The notes: a model not told the origin generated them from the sequence alone. A stretch of 64,000 nucleotides of DNA from an uncultured Pelagibacteraceae bacterium (GCA_902558435.1 CACEDU010000004.1:60228-124227); one strand, 5' to 3'; shown: positions 37,893-47,325, numbered from the stretch's first letter. Program-made: numbers and translations.

Positions 37893-39254
37893 ATGAATTT
37901 AGATCCAGTTAAAAAATTAATGTATGAACAAGATTTTAAGGAGGCAGAAAAACTTTTACAAAAAGGTTTAAAAACTGAGAAAGACAAGTTTATGATTTTT
38001 TATTTCTTAGGACTTGTTTATTTTGAATTGAGAGTCTTAGATAAGAGTATTAAATATTTCGAGAAATCATTAAAATTAAGGCCTAATAATATCTCAACCT
38101 ACCTTAAATTAGCAAGTTTATATCAAACGATGGGAGATATAGAAACATCAAAAAATAATTTTTTAAAATGTATTGAATTGGATAGTAATCAGATAAGGAG
38201 TTATTATGGCTTATATCAACTAAAACCCAAATTTCTTAAAGATGAGTATTATAATAAGATAAAGAATATTTCTATAAATTCAAAAGAAAATTCAATAGAC
38301 CTTGCTATAAGTAAATTTTTACTTTCAAAGTTTGAAATTAGTAAAAATAATTTTAAAGAAGAATTAATTTTATTAGAAGATGCCCATAAAATAACATTTA
38401 ATTCAAACTTACAATACAACAAAGAGTCCGATTTTTATTACAAAACAATAATGCAAAAGTATCATAATAAAATAGAATATTTAAATTTAGATAAATTAGC
38501 AGAGCAAAAATATAAAAAACCCATTTTTATTATTGGTCTCCCAAGAACTGGATCTACTTTAATCGAAACGATAATTTCAAGTGATAATAATAATTATTTA
38601 TCATTTGGAGAAAGTTCATTTTTTCATATGGCTATATTGGAGCAAATGAACAAAAAAAATTTTTTTAATAACAACAATCATAATAATTTAAATAATATTG
38701 AATTAGATTTAGTAGAATTAAAAAATTATATATATAAAAGATACTCTCAGTTTAACTCCTCAGAAAGTAAAAAGGAAATTATTGATAAATCTTTAGATAA
38801 TTTTTTTAATATCGAAACAATATTAAAAGTTTTTCCAGATGCAAAAATCATAAATTCTACAAGAAATATTTATGATAATGTAATTGCAATTTATGAAAAG
38901 CTTTTGGCTAAATTATCATGGGCTCACACAATTAAAGATATACTACATTATATTGACGTATATATGAAAATTATGGATTATTACAAAAAAAAATATCCGA
39001 AAAATATTATTACAATTTCCTTAGAAAATTTGAATAATGACAAAAATTTAGAAACAAAAAGGATTTTTGAATTTTGTGAATTAAATTGGAATGAGGAAAT
39101 TTTTGAATTTCACAAAAGGAATGACTTATACATTAAAACTAGCAGTAATGTACAATTAAGAACTGGTATTCACTCATATAATTACGATAAGTATAAAAGA
39201 TATTACCCTTTATTTGAGGGTTACAAAAAAAAATATAAGTGGTTAAATAATTAA
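37893..39254 (+). CDS. TPR protein with C-terminal sulfotransferase domain (second copy)
   Basis: 453 aa. Two to three TPR units at residues 1-110 (KSIKYFEKSLKLRPNNIST is clear), a helical linker, then a sulfotransferase domain with FIIGLPRTGSTLIETIIS near residue 210 and INSTRNIYDNVIAIYEKLL as the 3'-phosphate segment. It is 8 bases after the previous gene and is its diverged paralogue: shorter TPR region, different acceptor-side sequence. The acceptor is unknown. Confidence 0.85.
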   Translation: MNLDPVKKLMYEQDFKEAEKLLQKGLKTEKDKFMIFYFLGLVYFELRVLDKSIKYFEKSLKLRPNNISTYLKLASLYQTMGDIETSKNNFLKCIELDSNQIRSYYGLYQLKPKFLKDEYYNKIKNISINSKENSIDLAISKFLLSKFEISKNNFKEELILLEDAHKITFNSNLQYNKESDFYYKTIMQKYHNKIEYLNLDKLAEQKYKKPIFIIGLPRTGSTLIETIISSDNNNYLSFGESSFFHMAILEQMNKKNFFNNNNHNNLNNIELDLVELKNYIYKRYSQFNSSESKKEIIDKSLDNFFNIETILKVFPDAKIINSTRNIYDNVIAIYEKLLAKLSWAHTIKDILHYIDVYMKIMDYYKKKYPKNIITISLENLNNDKNLETKRIFEFCELNWNEEIFEFHKRNDLYIKTSSNVQLRTGIHSYNYDKYKRYYPLFEGYKKKYKWLNN

Positions 39255-39356
39255 AAAACTTTGGTACTCTTACAAACATAGTTGATCTCTTATTCTAAAC
39301 ATTTTTCCTATTGCTTAATTGTCAAAAAGCTAATAGTTTCAACGTTTATAGAACAT

Positions 39357-39431
39357 GCGGGCATAGCTCAGTGGTAGAGCGTCTCGTTGCCAACGAGAAG
39401 GTCGTGGGTTCGAGTCCCATTGCCCGCTCCA
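39357..39431 (+). tRNA. tRNA-Gly (anticodon GCC)
   Basis: GCGGGCA and TGCCCGC pair perfectly as a 7-bp acceptor stem. D arm TAGCTCAGTGGTAGAGC, anticodon arm CTCGT-TGCCAAC-GAG with anticodon GCC, and T arm GTGGGTTCGAGTCCCAT are all standard. The CCA tail is encoded (39429-39431). It lies inside the TPR gene cluster. The 3' end was not found repeated elsewhere in the window by eye. Confidence 0.98.
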
Positions 39432-39453
39432 AAATTGCTAAAAATATTTGAAA

Positions 39454-40581
39454 ATGAATACCTCAAATTACAAGGATGAATTCAACCAATTAAATAAAAT
39501 AGTAAAAAGTTATAACCTAAATCCATTAAAAGACTCTTTATTGTTTGCAAATGCAAGTAAATCTAAACTTCCAAATTTAGATAATATTCCGCAATATCAC
39601 AATATTGTAGGACTTATAAATTTTAGACTTAATGATTTAGAAAAATCAATTTTACATTTTGAAAAGGCAATTAATTTAAACCCAAATTTTTATTCTGCTT
39701 ACTACAATTTAGGATTATTATTTTTTAAAACAGAGAATTTAAAAAAATCTTATAGTTTTTTAAATAAAGCAATAACTATTAAACAAGATTATAAATTAGC
39801 AAGAAATAAATTAATAGAAATACTCTCTTTTTATGAACCTAAAGATGGAGAGGATAATTTTATAACTGATATGCATAAAAAGATTAAACAAGTGCCTATT
39901 AGAATTAATTTTTCAAAAAAAATTACAGATCAACAAATTGTTAATTATTTTAAGAATTGTAAAAAAATCATTCGAAAAGATATAGAAGATATTTCATATA
40001 ATAAAGTTCAAATTTATAGAACAAAGTCTATAAATTTAAATTGTGAGAGGCATAAAGCAATTTTTTTTAAATATAATTCCATACCAAAATACTGCTTTGA
40101 GTGTTATAAAGTTGTAATAGAGTCAAAAAACTTTTATGATTTATTAAAAATGACTTTGATTTTTGATCACGTAACATATTTTCAAAATTTTAATAGAAAA
40201 AATATGATAGATAAAAAATTAAAAACTGATATTTTTAAAAGTATTATATATTGTCAAAGTCTTGAAGAAGTTTACCAAGTAGAAAAAGAAACAAAAAATA
40301 TTCTAACTGTTTATTTTGATAATCAAATTTCAATTGAAAGCAAAAGAGGTTGTCATGAGTATGCATTGAAATATCCTGAATATAAAAAAATTTTTAAAAA
40401 CAAATCAGATATGATGTCTATGCCCAACAAATGGATAGATAATGAAATAGAATATGATTTAGAAAATTCAAAGGATGGAACTGAAAATTTGGGTGTCTCT
40501 CATGATACAAGAAAAGGAATTTCTTTGAATAATTTTCTAATCATAAATAATTGGTTCAATGATCAAAAAATTTTTCTTTAA
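39454..40581 (+). CDS. TPR protein with C-terminal domain of unknown function
   Basis: 375 aa from the ATG at 39454 (the track uses a TTG 6 bases earlier). Two TPR units lie at about residues 45-120 (NLNPNFYSAYYNLGLLFF). The C-terminal ~230 residues contain KYCFECYKVVIES with a CxxC pair, DHVTYFQNFNRKN, ILTVYFDNQ, and SKRGCHEYALKYPEYKKIF. This resembles no family I can name; the conserved-looking Cys/His set could bind metal. It starts 22 bases after tRNA-Gly. Grouping with two TPR-sulfotransferases suggests a shared theme, but function is unknown. Confidence 0.7.
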   Translation: MNTSNYKDEFNQLNKIVKSYNLNPLKDSLLFANASKSKLPNLDNIPQYHNIVGLINFRLNDLEKSILHFEKAINLNPNFYSAYYNLGLLFFKTENLKKSYSFLNKAITIKQDYKLARNKLIEILSFYEPKDGEDNFITDMHKKIKQVPIRINFSKKITDQQIVNYFKNCKKIIRKDIEDISYNKVQIYRTKSINLNCERHKAIFFKYNSIPKYCFECYKVVIESKNFYDLLKMTLIFDHVTYFQNFNRKNMIDKKLKTDIFKSIIYCQSLEEVYQVEKETKNILTVYFDNQISIESKRGCHEYALKYPEYKKIFKNKSDMMSMPNKWIDNEIEYDLENSKDGTENLGVSHDTRKGISLNNFLIINNWFNDQKIFL

Positions 40582-40636
40582 AAAATTAATTACGCAGAAC
40601 TTGCAATTAAATCTTAAATATTTATAATAAAATTTA

Positions 40637-40975
40637 ATGAATGATTTAGCTGACAAAAAGTGTATTCCTTGTGAAGGGGGAATTCCAAGTTTTGATATCG
40701 AGGAAATACATAAATATCTTAAAAAGGTTGATGGTTGGGACGTAAATTCAGATGATAAAAAAAATTACCATATCATTAAAGACTTTAAATTTAATAATTT
40801 CTTAGAAAGCCAAGCTTTTGTTAACAAAGTTGGCGAAATTGCTGAGCAAGAGGGCCACCATCCTGATATATTTTTTGGATGGGGTTATGCAAAAATCAAA
40901 ATACAAACACACGCTATTAACGGATTGCATGAAAGCGATTTTGTGCTAGCTGCAAAAATTGACAGGATTGTTTAA
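40637..40975 (+). CDS. phhB: Pterin-4a-carbinolamine dehydratase
   Basis: 112 aa. FNNFLESQAFVNKVGEIAEQEGHHPDI holds the family's His-His-Pro catalytic motif, and IKIQTHAINGLHESDF completes it. PCD recycles the oxidised pterin cofactor of aromatic hydroxylases or can serve other pterin steps. Start and length fit. It converges with purH by 2 bases. No phenylalanine hydroxylase gene is present here. Confidence 0.92.
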   Translation: MNDLADKKCIPCEGGIPSFDIEEIHKYLKKVDGWDVNSDDKKNYHIIKDFKFNNFLESQAFVNKVGEIAEQEGHHPDIFFGWGYAKIKIQTHAINGLHESDFVLAAKIDRIV

Positions 40976-40977
40976 AG

Positions 40978-42522
40978 TTAATGCTTAAAGTGTCTTGTTT
41001 TAGAGAATACTAGTATAATACCTAATTTATCTGCAAATTTAATAATTTCCTTATCACGCATAGATCCCGAAGGTTGGATAATTGCACTTACTCCATTTTG
41101 AACTAAAGTTTCAATTCCATCTAAAAATGGAAAAAAAGCGTCTGAAGCCCCTATAATTATGTCATTTTCGCTTATTTTTTGGAATTTATTCATTTTCTCA
41201 ATTGCTATTTTGCAACTATCCAATCTACTTGGTTGACCTGAACCGATTCCAATAGTTGAACTATTTCTTGTTAAAACAATAGCATTAGATTTTACATTTC
41301 TACATACATTGAATGCAAACAACAAGTCATTAAAAATCTTTTTTGTTGGTTTAACTTTGGAAACAATTTTAAAATTATTCTTGGTAAAAATTTTGTTATC
41401 CACGCTTTGAAGCAATAAAGAGCCGAAGTTACTAGTAATATGGCTAAAGTTTTGTCCACCCAATTTTGATGCATCAATTAATCTTAAATTTTTCTTTTTT
41501 TTTAGGATTTTTAGTGAGTCTTTGTCAAACCCAAGTCCAATGATTACTTCCAAAAAAATTTTATTTAATTCTAGAGCTATTTTTTTATCTATTATAAAAT
41601 TACATGAAACAATCCCACCAAATGCACTTATAGGATCACAAGCTAAAGCCTCTTTGTAACTATCTATTCTATTACTATTAACTGAAACACCACATGGATT
41701 TGCATGTTTAACAATTACAGTGCCATTATTTTTTGGGAGTGTTCGTGAAATATTTAATGCGGCATAAATATCATTATAATTATTGTAGCTTAATTTTTTT
41801 CCATTCAATTGTAATAATCCTAAATGATTATTTTTACTATAAATTGCTGATACTTGATGAGGATTTTCACCATATCTTAGCACTTCTACCAAATTTCCAT
41901 AAACAGTTTTCTTTTTAGGGAAATGATTATTATTTTTGTTATTCAAATATTCAGAAATTACTGAGTCATAATACGCTGTCGAATTAAAAGCTTCTTGAGA
42001 TAGTTTTTTTCTAAGTTCTAAACTTGTGGAACCTTTATTTTTTTCAAAATCTAAAACAAATTCTTTGTATTGATGCGGAGAAGTTAGAACAGTCGTATAT
42101 TTGTAGTTTTTAGCTGCTGCTCTCACGAGAGTTGGTCCTCCAATATCAATATCTTCAATGAGTTTGTTATGATCATCTGTATTTTCTAATGTTTTTTCAA
42201 ATGGATAAAAATTTACAATAACTAGATCTATTTCATCATAATTATTTTTTTTAAGTTCTTTTTTATGATTTTTGTTTTCTCTTTTGTTCAAAATACCAGC
42301 ATATAATTTGGGATGAAGTGTTTTAACCCTTCCATTCAAAATCTCATCTGTATTAGTGTACTCTGATACCTCAGTACATCGGAATCCCAACTTTCTAATT
42401 GCTCTAGATGTGCCACCTGAGCTTATGATATTAACCTTGTATTTTTTTAGAGTATTTAATAGTGGTTTAATTTCTGATTTATCAGATAGGGATATAATAG
42501 CTTTTTTAATTTTATTATTCAT
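40978..42522 (-). CDS. purH: Bifunctional AICAR transformylase / IMP cyclohydrolase
   Basis: 514 aa. The N-terminal IMP cyclohydrolase domain has ISLSDKSEIKPLL, SSGGTSRAI and NGRVKTLHPKLYAGIL. The C-terminal AICAR transformylase has RYGENPHQ, VKHANPCGVS, and AFGGIVSCN. It makes the last two steps of IMP synthesis and also recycles AICAR released by HisF. Its start overlaps the heparinase-like gene by 4 bases. Confidence 0.98.
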   Translation of the reverse strand: MNNKIKKAIISLSDKSEIKPLLNTLKKYKVNIISSGGTSRAIRKLGFRCTEVSEYTNTDEILNGRVKTLHPKLYAGILNKRENKNHKKELKKNNYDEIDLVIVNFYPFEKTLENTDDHNKLIEDIDIGGPTLVRAAAKNYKYTTVLTSPHQYKEFVLDFEKNKGSTSLELRKKLSQEAFNSTAYYDSVISEYLNNKNNNHFPKKKTVYGNLVEVLRYGENPHQVSAIYSKNNHLGLLQLNGKKLSYNNYNDIYAALNISRTLPKNNGTVIVKHANPCGVSVNSNRIDSYKEALACDPISAFGGIVSCNFIIDKKIALELNKIFLEVIIGLGFDKDSLKILKKKKNLRLIDASKLGGQNFSHITSNFGSLLLQSVDNKIFTKNNFKIVSKVKPTKKIFNDLLFAFNVCRNVKSNAIVLTRNSSTIGIGSGQPSRLDSCKIAIEKMNKFQKISENDIIIGASDAFFPFLDGIETLVQNGVSAIIQPSGSMRDKEIIKFADKLGIILVFSKTRHFKH

Positions 42523-44147
42523 ATTTTATTGATTTGCCATTCAATAAGTTGGTCGTTATTTTGAGTAACTCCTGAGATAAAAATATTCTGGTTTTCCATA
42601 TATTTATTTTTATTACCGAAGTATAGCCCAGTTTCAACCCCAACCAATCCATCATTTGAAAAGAATCTCCAACCAGAATTCTCTAATTCAATTAATACAG
42701 ATTTATTGTCTTGAAGTTTAGTTACCTTAATATTTGGCAAAAGATGAAATCTAATCTCAAAGTTTGTGACCTTAAAATTCTTTTTTTTAATAAGTTTTTC
42801 TTTCCCAAGAAGAATATTTTTATTACAATCAAATTCCAAATTTCTTTGATGTATTACACCGTATTTTGATAAATATCCATCATGAGAACATTTAATACTC
42901 CAGTAATTTTTTTCATAACTTACAATATTATCAAATGTTTTAAATCCTTTACTTACAACACTTGGGCCTTTCCTTTTCTTTTTAAAATCACATGGTGAAG
43001 AGTTATCTAAAATTAATGTCGAGTGTGTAGCTGTTGATTTTGAAATTGAATTCAATTGATGGTTATGATCTTGAAAATAACCTGAGTTTGTTATTAGTTT
43101 TTTATCTTTAAAAAAAAATTCAAAGGATAACGGCCCGCTTTGATAATTTTCGGAGTAATCTTTTGCTGGATTGCTTCCAGTATCCATAGCAAGAACTACA
43201 TTTTTATTTTTTAAGATTGTGTACCCAGATATATTAAATTTTTCATTTTTAAATTTATATCTAAAAAGAGATAAATATTTATCAAAATCTTTGTTATTAA
43301 AGTTGTTGTTTCCATTAAATAGCAAGCTTTGATTTAACGACCCCCACATAAAATCATAAGATTTTCCAAGATAGTGAATAATTTCATTTAAGTATTCAGG
43401 AATATCATTAAAAGAATCTTTCAATAGTTCTCTGACTAAAATAAAATATTTTAAATAAAAAACTATTTGTCTTATATTTCTTGATTTTGGGAAATAACTA
43501 TTATCAAAAGAAGTATTAATAATTTTTTTTAGTAAATCTAATCCGTAATCTAAATATCTATTATTTTTGTATGCTATGCCTGAAAGCGTTACAGCTGTAC
43601 ACCCAATCATTTTATTATTTAAGTCAGAAGACCTATCAATTTCATTAATTAAATGATTTACTTGCTTACTTATTATTTCATTAAAATTATTCTTATACTC
43701 ATTGTCCGATTCATCATATGTTATTTTTGAATTTGAAATCCATGCAATTATTCTCTTTGAAAGAATATCTATTTCCCAACTTTTTGACTCATAATTTTGA
43801 TTTTTTTTTATCCAATTTTCAATAATTGTCTGTGTAACCTTATTGGAAGATTTAAGATCTATTGAAAATAGCCAGTAAAAACTGTGAAGTTTTTTAAAAT
43901 CATTGTAATTTAAATGTTTATTTTCCCATATTGATTGAATATTAAAATCTTCAATTTTTTTTTTCTGTTTTTCATATTTTATAAGCGAACTCAGAATATT
44001 TAGACTTGGTTGATAAACCAAATTATTTTCGTCAACTTTAGAAATTTTTTTATTATAAATTGAGGAATTTAAATAAATTTTTCGTACTTGATTTTTAATT
44101 ATAAAATAAAATTCATTGATATAATTAAAAGAACTTTTTAAAAACAT
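42519..44147 (-). CDS. Heparinase II/III-like protein
   Basis: 542 aa. The N-terminal half is an alpha-helical toroid-like region (ILSKRIIAWISNSKITYDE, DLNNKMIGCTAVTLSGIAY). The C-terminal half is a beta-sandwich containing GYTILKNKNVVLAMDTGSNP, GPLSFEFFFKDKKLITNSGYF, and SKSTATHSTLILDNSSPC, matching the heparinase II/III C-terminal domain. No signal peptide is evident. In alphaproteobacteria a member sits between rpe and purH, as here, so it is probably a conserved cytosolic or envelope protein rather than a scavenging heparinase. The substrate is unknown. Confidence 0.83.
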   Translation of the reverse strand: MFLKSSFNYINEFYFIIKNQVRKIYLNSSIYNKKISKVDENNLVYQPSLNILSSLIKYEKQKKKIEDFNIQSIWENKHLNYNDFKKLHSFYWLFSIDLKSSNKVTQTIIENWIKKNQNYESKSWEIDILSKRIIAWISNSKITYDESDNEYKNNFNEIISKQVNHLINEIDRSSDLNNKMIGCTAVTLSGIAYKNNRYLDYGLDLLKKIINTSFDNSYFPKSRNIRQIVFYLKYFILVRELLKDSFNDIPEYLNEIIHYLGKSYDFMWGSLNQSLLFNGNNNFNNKDFDKYLSLFRYKFKNEKFNISGYTILKNKNVVLAMDTGSNPAKDYSENYQSGPLSFEFFFKDKKLITNSGYFQDHNHQLNSISKSTATHSTLILDNSSPCDFKKKRKGPSVVSKGFKTFDNIVSYEKNYWSIKCSHDGYLSKYGVIHQRNLEFDCNKNILLGKEKLIKKKNFKVTNFEIRFHLLPNIKVTKLQDNKSVLIELENSGWRFFSNDGLVGVETGLYFGNKNKYMENQNIFISGVTQNNDQLIEWQINKI

Positions 44148-44148
44148 T

Positions 44149-44808
44149 TTATATTGATTTTAGTTTTTCAATATTAGTTTTGATATCTCCATTATTTTCT
44201 TTGAATACCGTAGTGCCAGATACCAAAATATCAGCTCCAGCTTCTAAGATTATTTTTGAATTACTAAAATTTATTCCACCATCTACCTCAATACTAAAGT
44301 GGTATTGGTTTTTTTCTTTAATATCTTTTAATTCTTTAATTTTTGTTAATACCTCTGGCATAAATTCTTGCCCACCAAAACCAGGATTGACACTCATAAC
44401 TAGCACCAAATCAATGTGTTCTATTTCATCAATTAAAGTCTTTATTTCAGTTTTTGGATTTAAAGAAACCCCAGCCTTTTTACCTAACTTTTTAATTAAA
44501 TTTATTGAATCTTTCAAATTTTCAGTAGCTTCAGGGTGAATTGTTATAATATCAGCACCTGCTTTTGCGTAATTTTCAATATATCTGTGTACAGGTGAGA
44601 TCATTAAATGCACATCAAAAGGAAGCTTAGTATACTCCCTTAAGTTTTTAATTACTGGAGGTCCAATTGTTAAATTTGGAACAAAGTGGCCATCCATTAC
44701 ATCGACATGAATTAAGTCAGCACCACCCTCTTCAAGTTTCTTAATTTCATTTCCTAGTTGACTGAAATCAGCAGATAATATTGAAGGGGATATTTGAATT
44801 TTTTTCAT
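44149..44808 (-). CDS. rpe: Ribulose-phosphate 3-epimerase
   Basis: 219 aa TIM barrel with ISPSILSADFSQLGNEI, HVDVMDGHFVPNLTIGP, DVHLM, VMSVNPGFGGQEF and EVDGGIN, all standard. It interconverts ribulose-5-P and xylulose-5-P. It lies 1 base upstream of the heparinase-like gene in an rpe-heparinase-purH operon. Confidence 0.98.
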   Translation of the reverse strand: MKKIQISPSILSADFSQLGNEIKKLEEGGADLIHVDVMDGHFVPNLTIGPPVIKNLREYTKLPFDVHLMISPVHRYIENYAKAGADIITIHPEATENLKDSINLIKKLGKKAGVSLNPKTEIKTLIDEIEHIDLVLVMSVNPGFGGQEFMPEVLTKIKELKDIKEKNQYHFSIEVDGGINFSNSKIILEAGADILVSGTTVFKENNGDIKTNIEKLKSI

Positions 44809-44850
44809 TTGATACTAAAATATTTCTATCAATTTTTTTTTCTATTTGAA

Positions 44851-45201
44851 TTAGTTTTTACTAAATATTCTATATAATTCTTGAGCTATTTCACTTTCTA
44901 AAGGAAATGAAAGCATTCCCATTACCGAATAACCAAGTAAATAAGGCATTAAATAGAAACGAGCCATATAAAAGAACCAAGCTACATAAAGTGGTACTAA
45001 AGGCCCTACCAAAAAGCTTGGGGTAATCGGTTTAAACACATTTATTAGTGGATTTGTGAGTTTTACAAAAACTTTCATAAAGAAGAACTGTGAATCTTCT
45101 CTTTGAAAAATGTTCATCGCTACTCTTCCAATCAATGTCCACATAATGACTCCTAAAATGTAATCGATTATATAAACTAATGGATGAAAGTTAGCAGACA
45201 T
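44851..45201 (-). CDS. Small membrane protein, YggT-like
   Basis: 116 aa with two hydrophobic segments. YIIDYILGVIMWTLIGRVAMNIF followed by KVFVKLTNPLINVFKPITPSF and VPLYVAWFFYMARFYL follows the YggT pattern (membrane helix, arginine, LTxPLxxxFxxxxP, membrane helix). A clear YggT is also encoded at 54433. It is separated from the symporter by an intrinsic terminator, so it is not simply the third gene of that operon. Role unknown. Confidence 0.65.
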   Translation of the reverse strand: MSANFHPLVYIIDYILGVIMWTLIGRVAMNIFQREDSQFFFMKVFVKLTNPLINVFKPITPSFLVGPLVPLYVAWFFYMARFYLMPYLLGYSVMGMLSFPLESEIAQELYRIFSKN

Positions 45202-45210
45202 AATTTTAAG

Positions 45211-45237
45211 AAAAAAGGGGCGAACTTAATCCGCCCC
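45211..45237 (-). terminator. Intrinsic terminator after the symporter operon
   Basis: On the minus strand GGGGCG-N9-CGCCCC is followed by a six-T run (seen as AAAAAA at 45211-45216 on the plus strand). It is 14 bases past the symporter stop and is the strongest hairpin terminator in the window with the one at 1346. Confidence 0.9.
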
Positions 45238-45250
45238 TAAGTTTTATTAT

Positions 45251-47062
45251 TTATTTCTGTGCTAGTACCGTCTTACCGCTTGGTACACGTACATCATCAA
45301 CCATTTTCTGAGTAGCTGCATCTGGTGCTGCAGTTATTAAACTGACAACAATCATAGAAACTAAACTTACAGCTGCTCCAACTATTCCAAACGTAAGTTG
45401 AGTTATGCCCAAGAAACCAGATCCTCCATTTCTTACCCATATTAGGTAAGCAGTTCCAGATATAAGTCCTAGTAGCATTCCCGCAACAGCGCCTGGTGCA
45501 TTAGCTCTCTTCCACCATACACCAAGTACAAGTGGGAAGAATAGTCCTGACATAGCAAAGTCAAAAGCCCAAATTACCGAACCTAAGATACCTTGTATCT
45601 CTAACGCGGCTATTGTTGCTCCTGCAAAACCAATTAATACAAGTAGTACCCTTGCAACAATTAGTCTTTTCGCTGTCTCAGCTTTTGGATTAATTATTTT
45701 GTAGTAAATATCATGAGATAACGCATTTGATATTGCTAACACTAATCCATCTGCAGTTGACATTGCAGCCGCCATACCTCCAGCAGCAACTAGACCTGAA
45801 ATTACATAAGGTAATCCTGCAATCTCTGGTGTTGCTAATACAACAGCTTTACCACCCATAAAGAACTCATTAAGTTCAAGAGTTCCATTACCATTAAAGT
45901 CACTGATAAACATTAAGTTTGCTTGGTTCCAGTTTTGATACCAATCAATAGCTTGAACTTCCGCAATTGTTTTACCAATAATTCCAGTCGGTAGCGTTGG
46001 GTCTATTAAAGATAGTTTAGATAATGTAGCTAACATCGGTGCAGAAGAATAAAGTAGGAAAATAAAGAATAGTGACCAACCTACTGATCTTCTTGCAGTT
46101 CTTACACTTGGAGTTGTAAAGTATCTCATCATAACGTGAGGTAGCGATGCAGTTCCTGCCATCATACACACTGCTAATGAAATAAATGCCCAAGGAGTTG
46201 CATTAACCGAAGAATGCGCTTTAGTTATTCCAGCTAAACCTTTTGGAACTGTTGCTAAATCAGCAGCAGAGTTTTTAACAAAACCAAATTGACCTTCTAG
46301 TTCTGCAATTCTTGCAACCTCATCAGCTAACATAAAGTGTGGGAAGAAACCTGCTCCCAACTTACTGCTAATCCAAAATACTGGAAGTAAGTAAGCTATA
46401 ATTAACACAATGTATTGAGCCACTTGCGTCCAAGTTACAGCTCTCATTCCACCAAGCATTGAGCACATCAAAATACTTGCTAACCCTACATAAACAGCTA
46501 TCCCAAATGGAATATCTAATGCTACAGATGCAATTGTACCTGTTGCATTAATTTGTGCTGTTACATAAGTGAATGAAGCTACTGTTAAAACTATGACTGC
46601 ACTAAATCTTGCTAAGTTACCACCATAACGTGTTCCTATAAAATCTGGAACAGTATAACATCCAAATTTTCTAAGATACGGTGCTAATAACGAAGCAACT
46701 AGTACATATCCACCAGTCCACCCAACAAGTAGAGCCATATATCCATAGCCTTTGAAATAAATTCCACCTGCCATAGCAACGAAAGATGCACCTGACATCC
46801 AGTCAGCAGCAGTTGCCATACCATTGAAGACAGTTGGAACTTGTCTTCCAGCTACATAATAAGCATCAACTTGTAGTGTTCTAGATAACCAACCAATTAA
46901 AGCATAAATCAAAACTGTAAAAGCTACAAAAAAGATTCCAATTAATTTTGCAGACATTCCAGCTTGTTCAGCTATTGCCATCAGAATAATAAATACAAGA
47001 AATCCTCCGGTATATATTCCGTAGACCTTTGGTAAATTATCTATAAATTTACCTTTTATCAT
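45251..47062 (-). CDS. Sodium:solute symporter, large subunit (VC_2705/ActP-like), with EF-hand-like loop
   Basis: 603 aa with about 13 membrane segments. ADWMSGASFVAMAGGIYF and the DFIGTRYGG region are typical of the SSS family, and the adjacent DUF4212 small subunit points to the VC_2705 branch. Substrates are likely short monocarboxylates; an acetyl-CoA synthetase gene lies 1 kb away. A loop at about residues 388-399 reads DFNGNGTLELNE, an exact EF-hand calcium-loop pattern. Composition is less AT-rich than its neighbours, consistent with high expression. It overlaps the small-subunit gene by 4 bases. Confidence 0.88.
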   Translation of the reverse strand: MIKGKFIDNLPKVYGIYTGGFLVFIILMAIAEQAGMSAKLIGIFFVAFTVLIYALIGWLSRTLQVDAYYVAGRQVPTVFNGMATAADWMSGASFVAMAGGIYFKGYGYMALLVGWTGGYVLVASLLAPYLRKFGCYTVPDFIGTRYGGNLARFSAVIVLTVASFTYVTAQINATGTIASVALDIPFGIAVYVGLASILMCSMLGGMRAVTWTQVAQYIVLIIAYLLPVFWISSKLGAGFFPHFMLADEVARIAELEGQFGFVKNSAADLATVPKGLAGITKAHSSVNATPWAFISLAVCMMAGTASLPHVMMRYFTTPSVRTARRSVGWSLFFIFLLYSSAPMLATLSKLSLIDPTLPTGIIGKTIAEVQAIDWYQNWNQANLMFISDFNGNGTLELNEFFMGGKAVVLATPEIAGLPYVISGLVAAGGMAAAMSTADGLVLAISNALSHDIYYKIINPKAETAKRLIVARVLLVLIGFAGATIAALEIQGILGSVIWAFDFAMSGLFFPLVLGVWWKRANAPGAVAGMLLGLISGTAYLIWVRNGGSGFLGITQLTFGIVGAAVSLVSMIVVSLITAAPDAATQKMVDDVRVPSGKTVLAQK

Positions 47063-47325
47063 TTGTCACCCTCTCTTTCAGAAAATCCGAACTCATCATC
47101 TATTTTCTCTTGTCGACCTGCAAACCAGAAAATTAAAATGACGAAGATCGCAAGTGATCCTTGACATGTAAACCAATACGTTAAAGGATATCCAAATGGT
47201 CTAATGCTAGATTCTTGCATTTCGGCTCCGAAGAGAAAGATGCCAATTGAGAAAACAAACCAAATTGCTAATGTAATAAAAAGCAAATTTCTGGTTTTTT
47301 CCCAGTGTTGTTCTTGTTTTGACAT
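47059..47325 (-). CDS. Sodium/solute symporter small subunit (DUF4212)
   Basis: 88 aa with two membrane segments (LLFITLAIWFVFSIGIFLF and WFTCQGSLAIFVILIFWFAG) and GYPLTYWFTCQGS, the family signature. It pairs with the large symporter subunit just downstream. A strong Shine-Dalgarno sequence GGGAGAG lies 7 bases before the ATG, unusual in this window where most genes lack one. Confidence 0.93.
   Translation of the reverse strand: MSKQEQHWEKTRNLLFITLAIWFVFSIGIFLFGAEMQESSIRPFGYPLTYWFTCQGSLAIFVILIFWFAGRQEKIDDEFGFSEREGDK

Noticed and set aside
39357-39431. tRNA-Gly as an attachment site for an integrated element
   Set aside because: No integrase gene and no repeat of the tRNA 3' end seen in the window.
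40978-44147. Heparinase II/III-like gene as evidence of a polysaccharide-use locus
   Set aside because: Its place between rpe and purH is a standing alphaproteobacterial arrangement and it has no visible signal peptide, so it is treated as a core gene.
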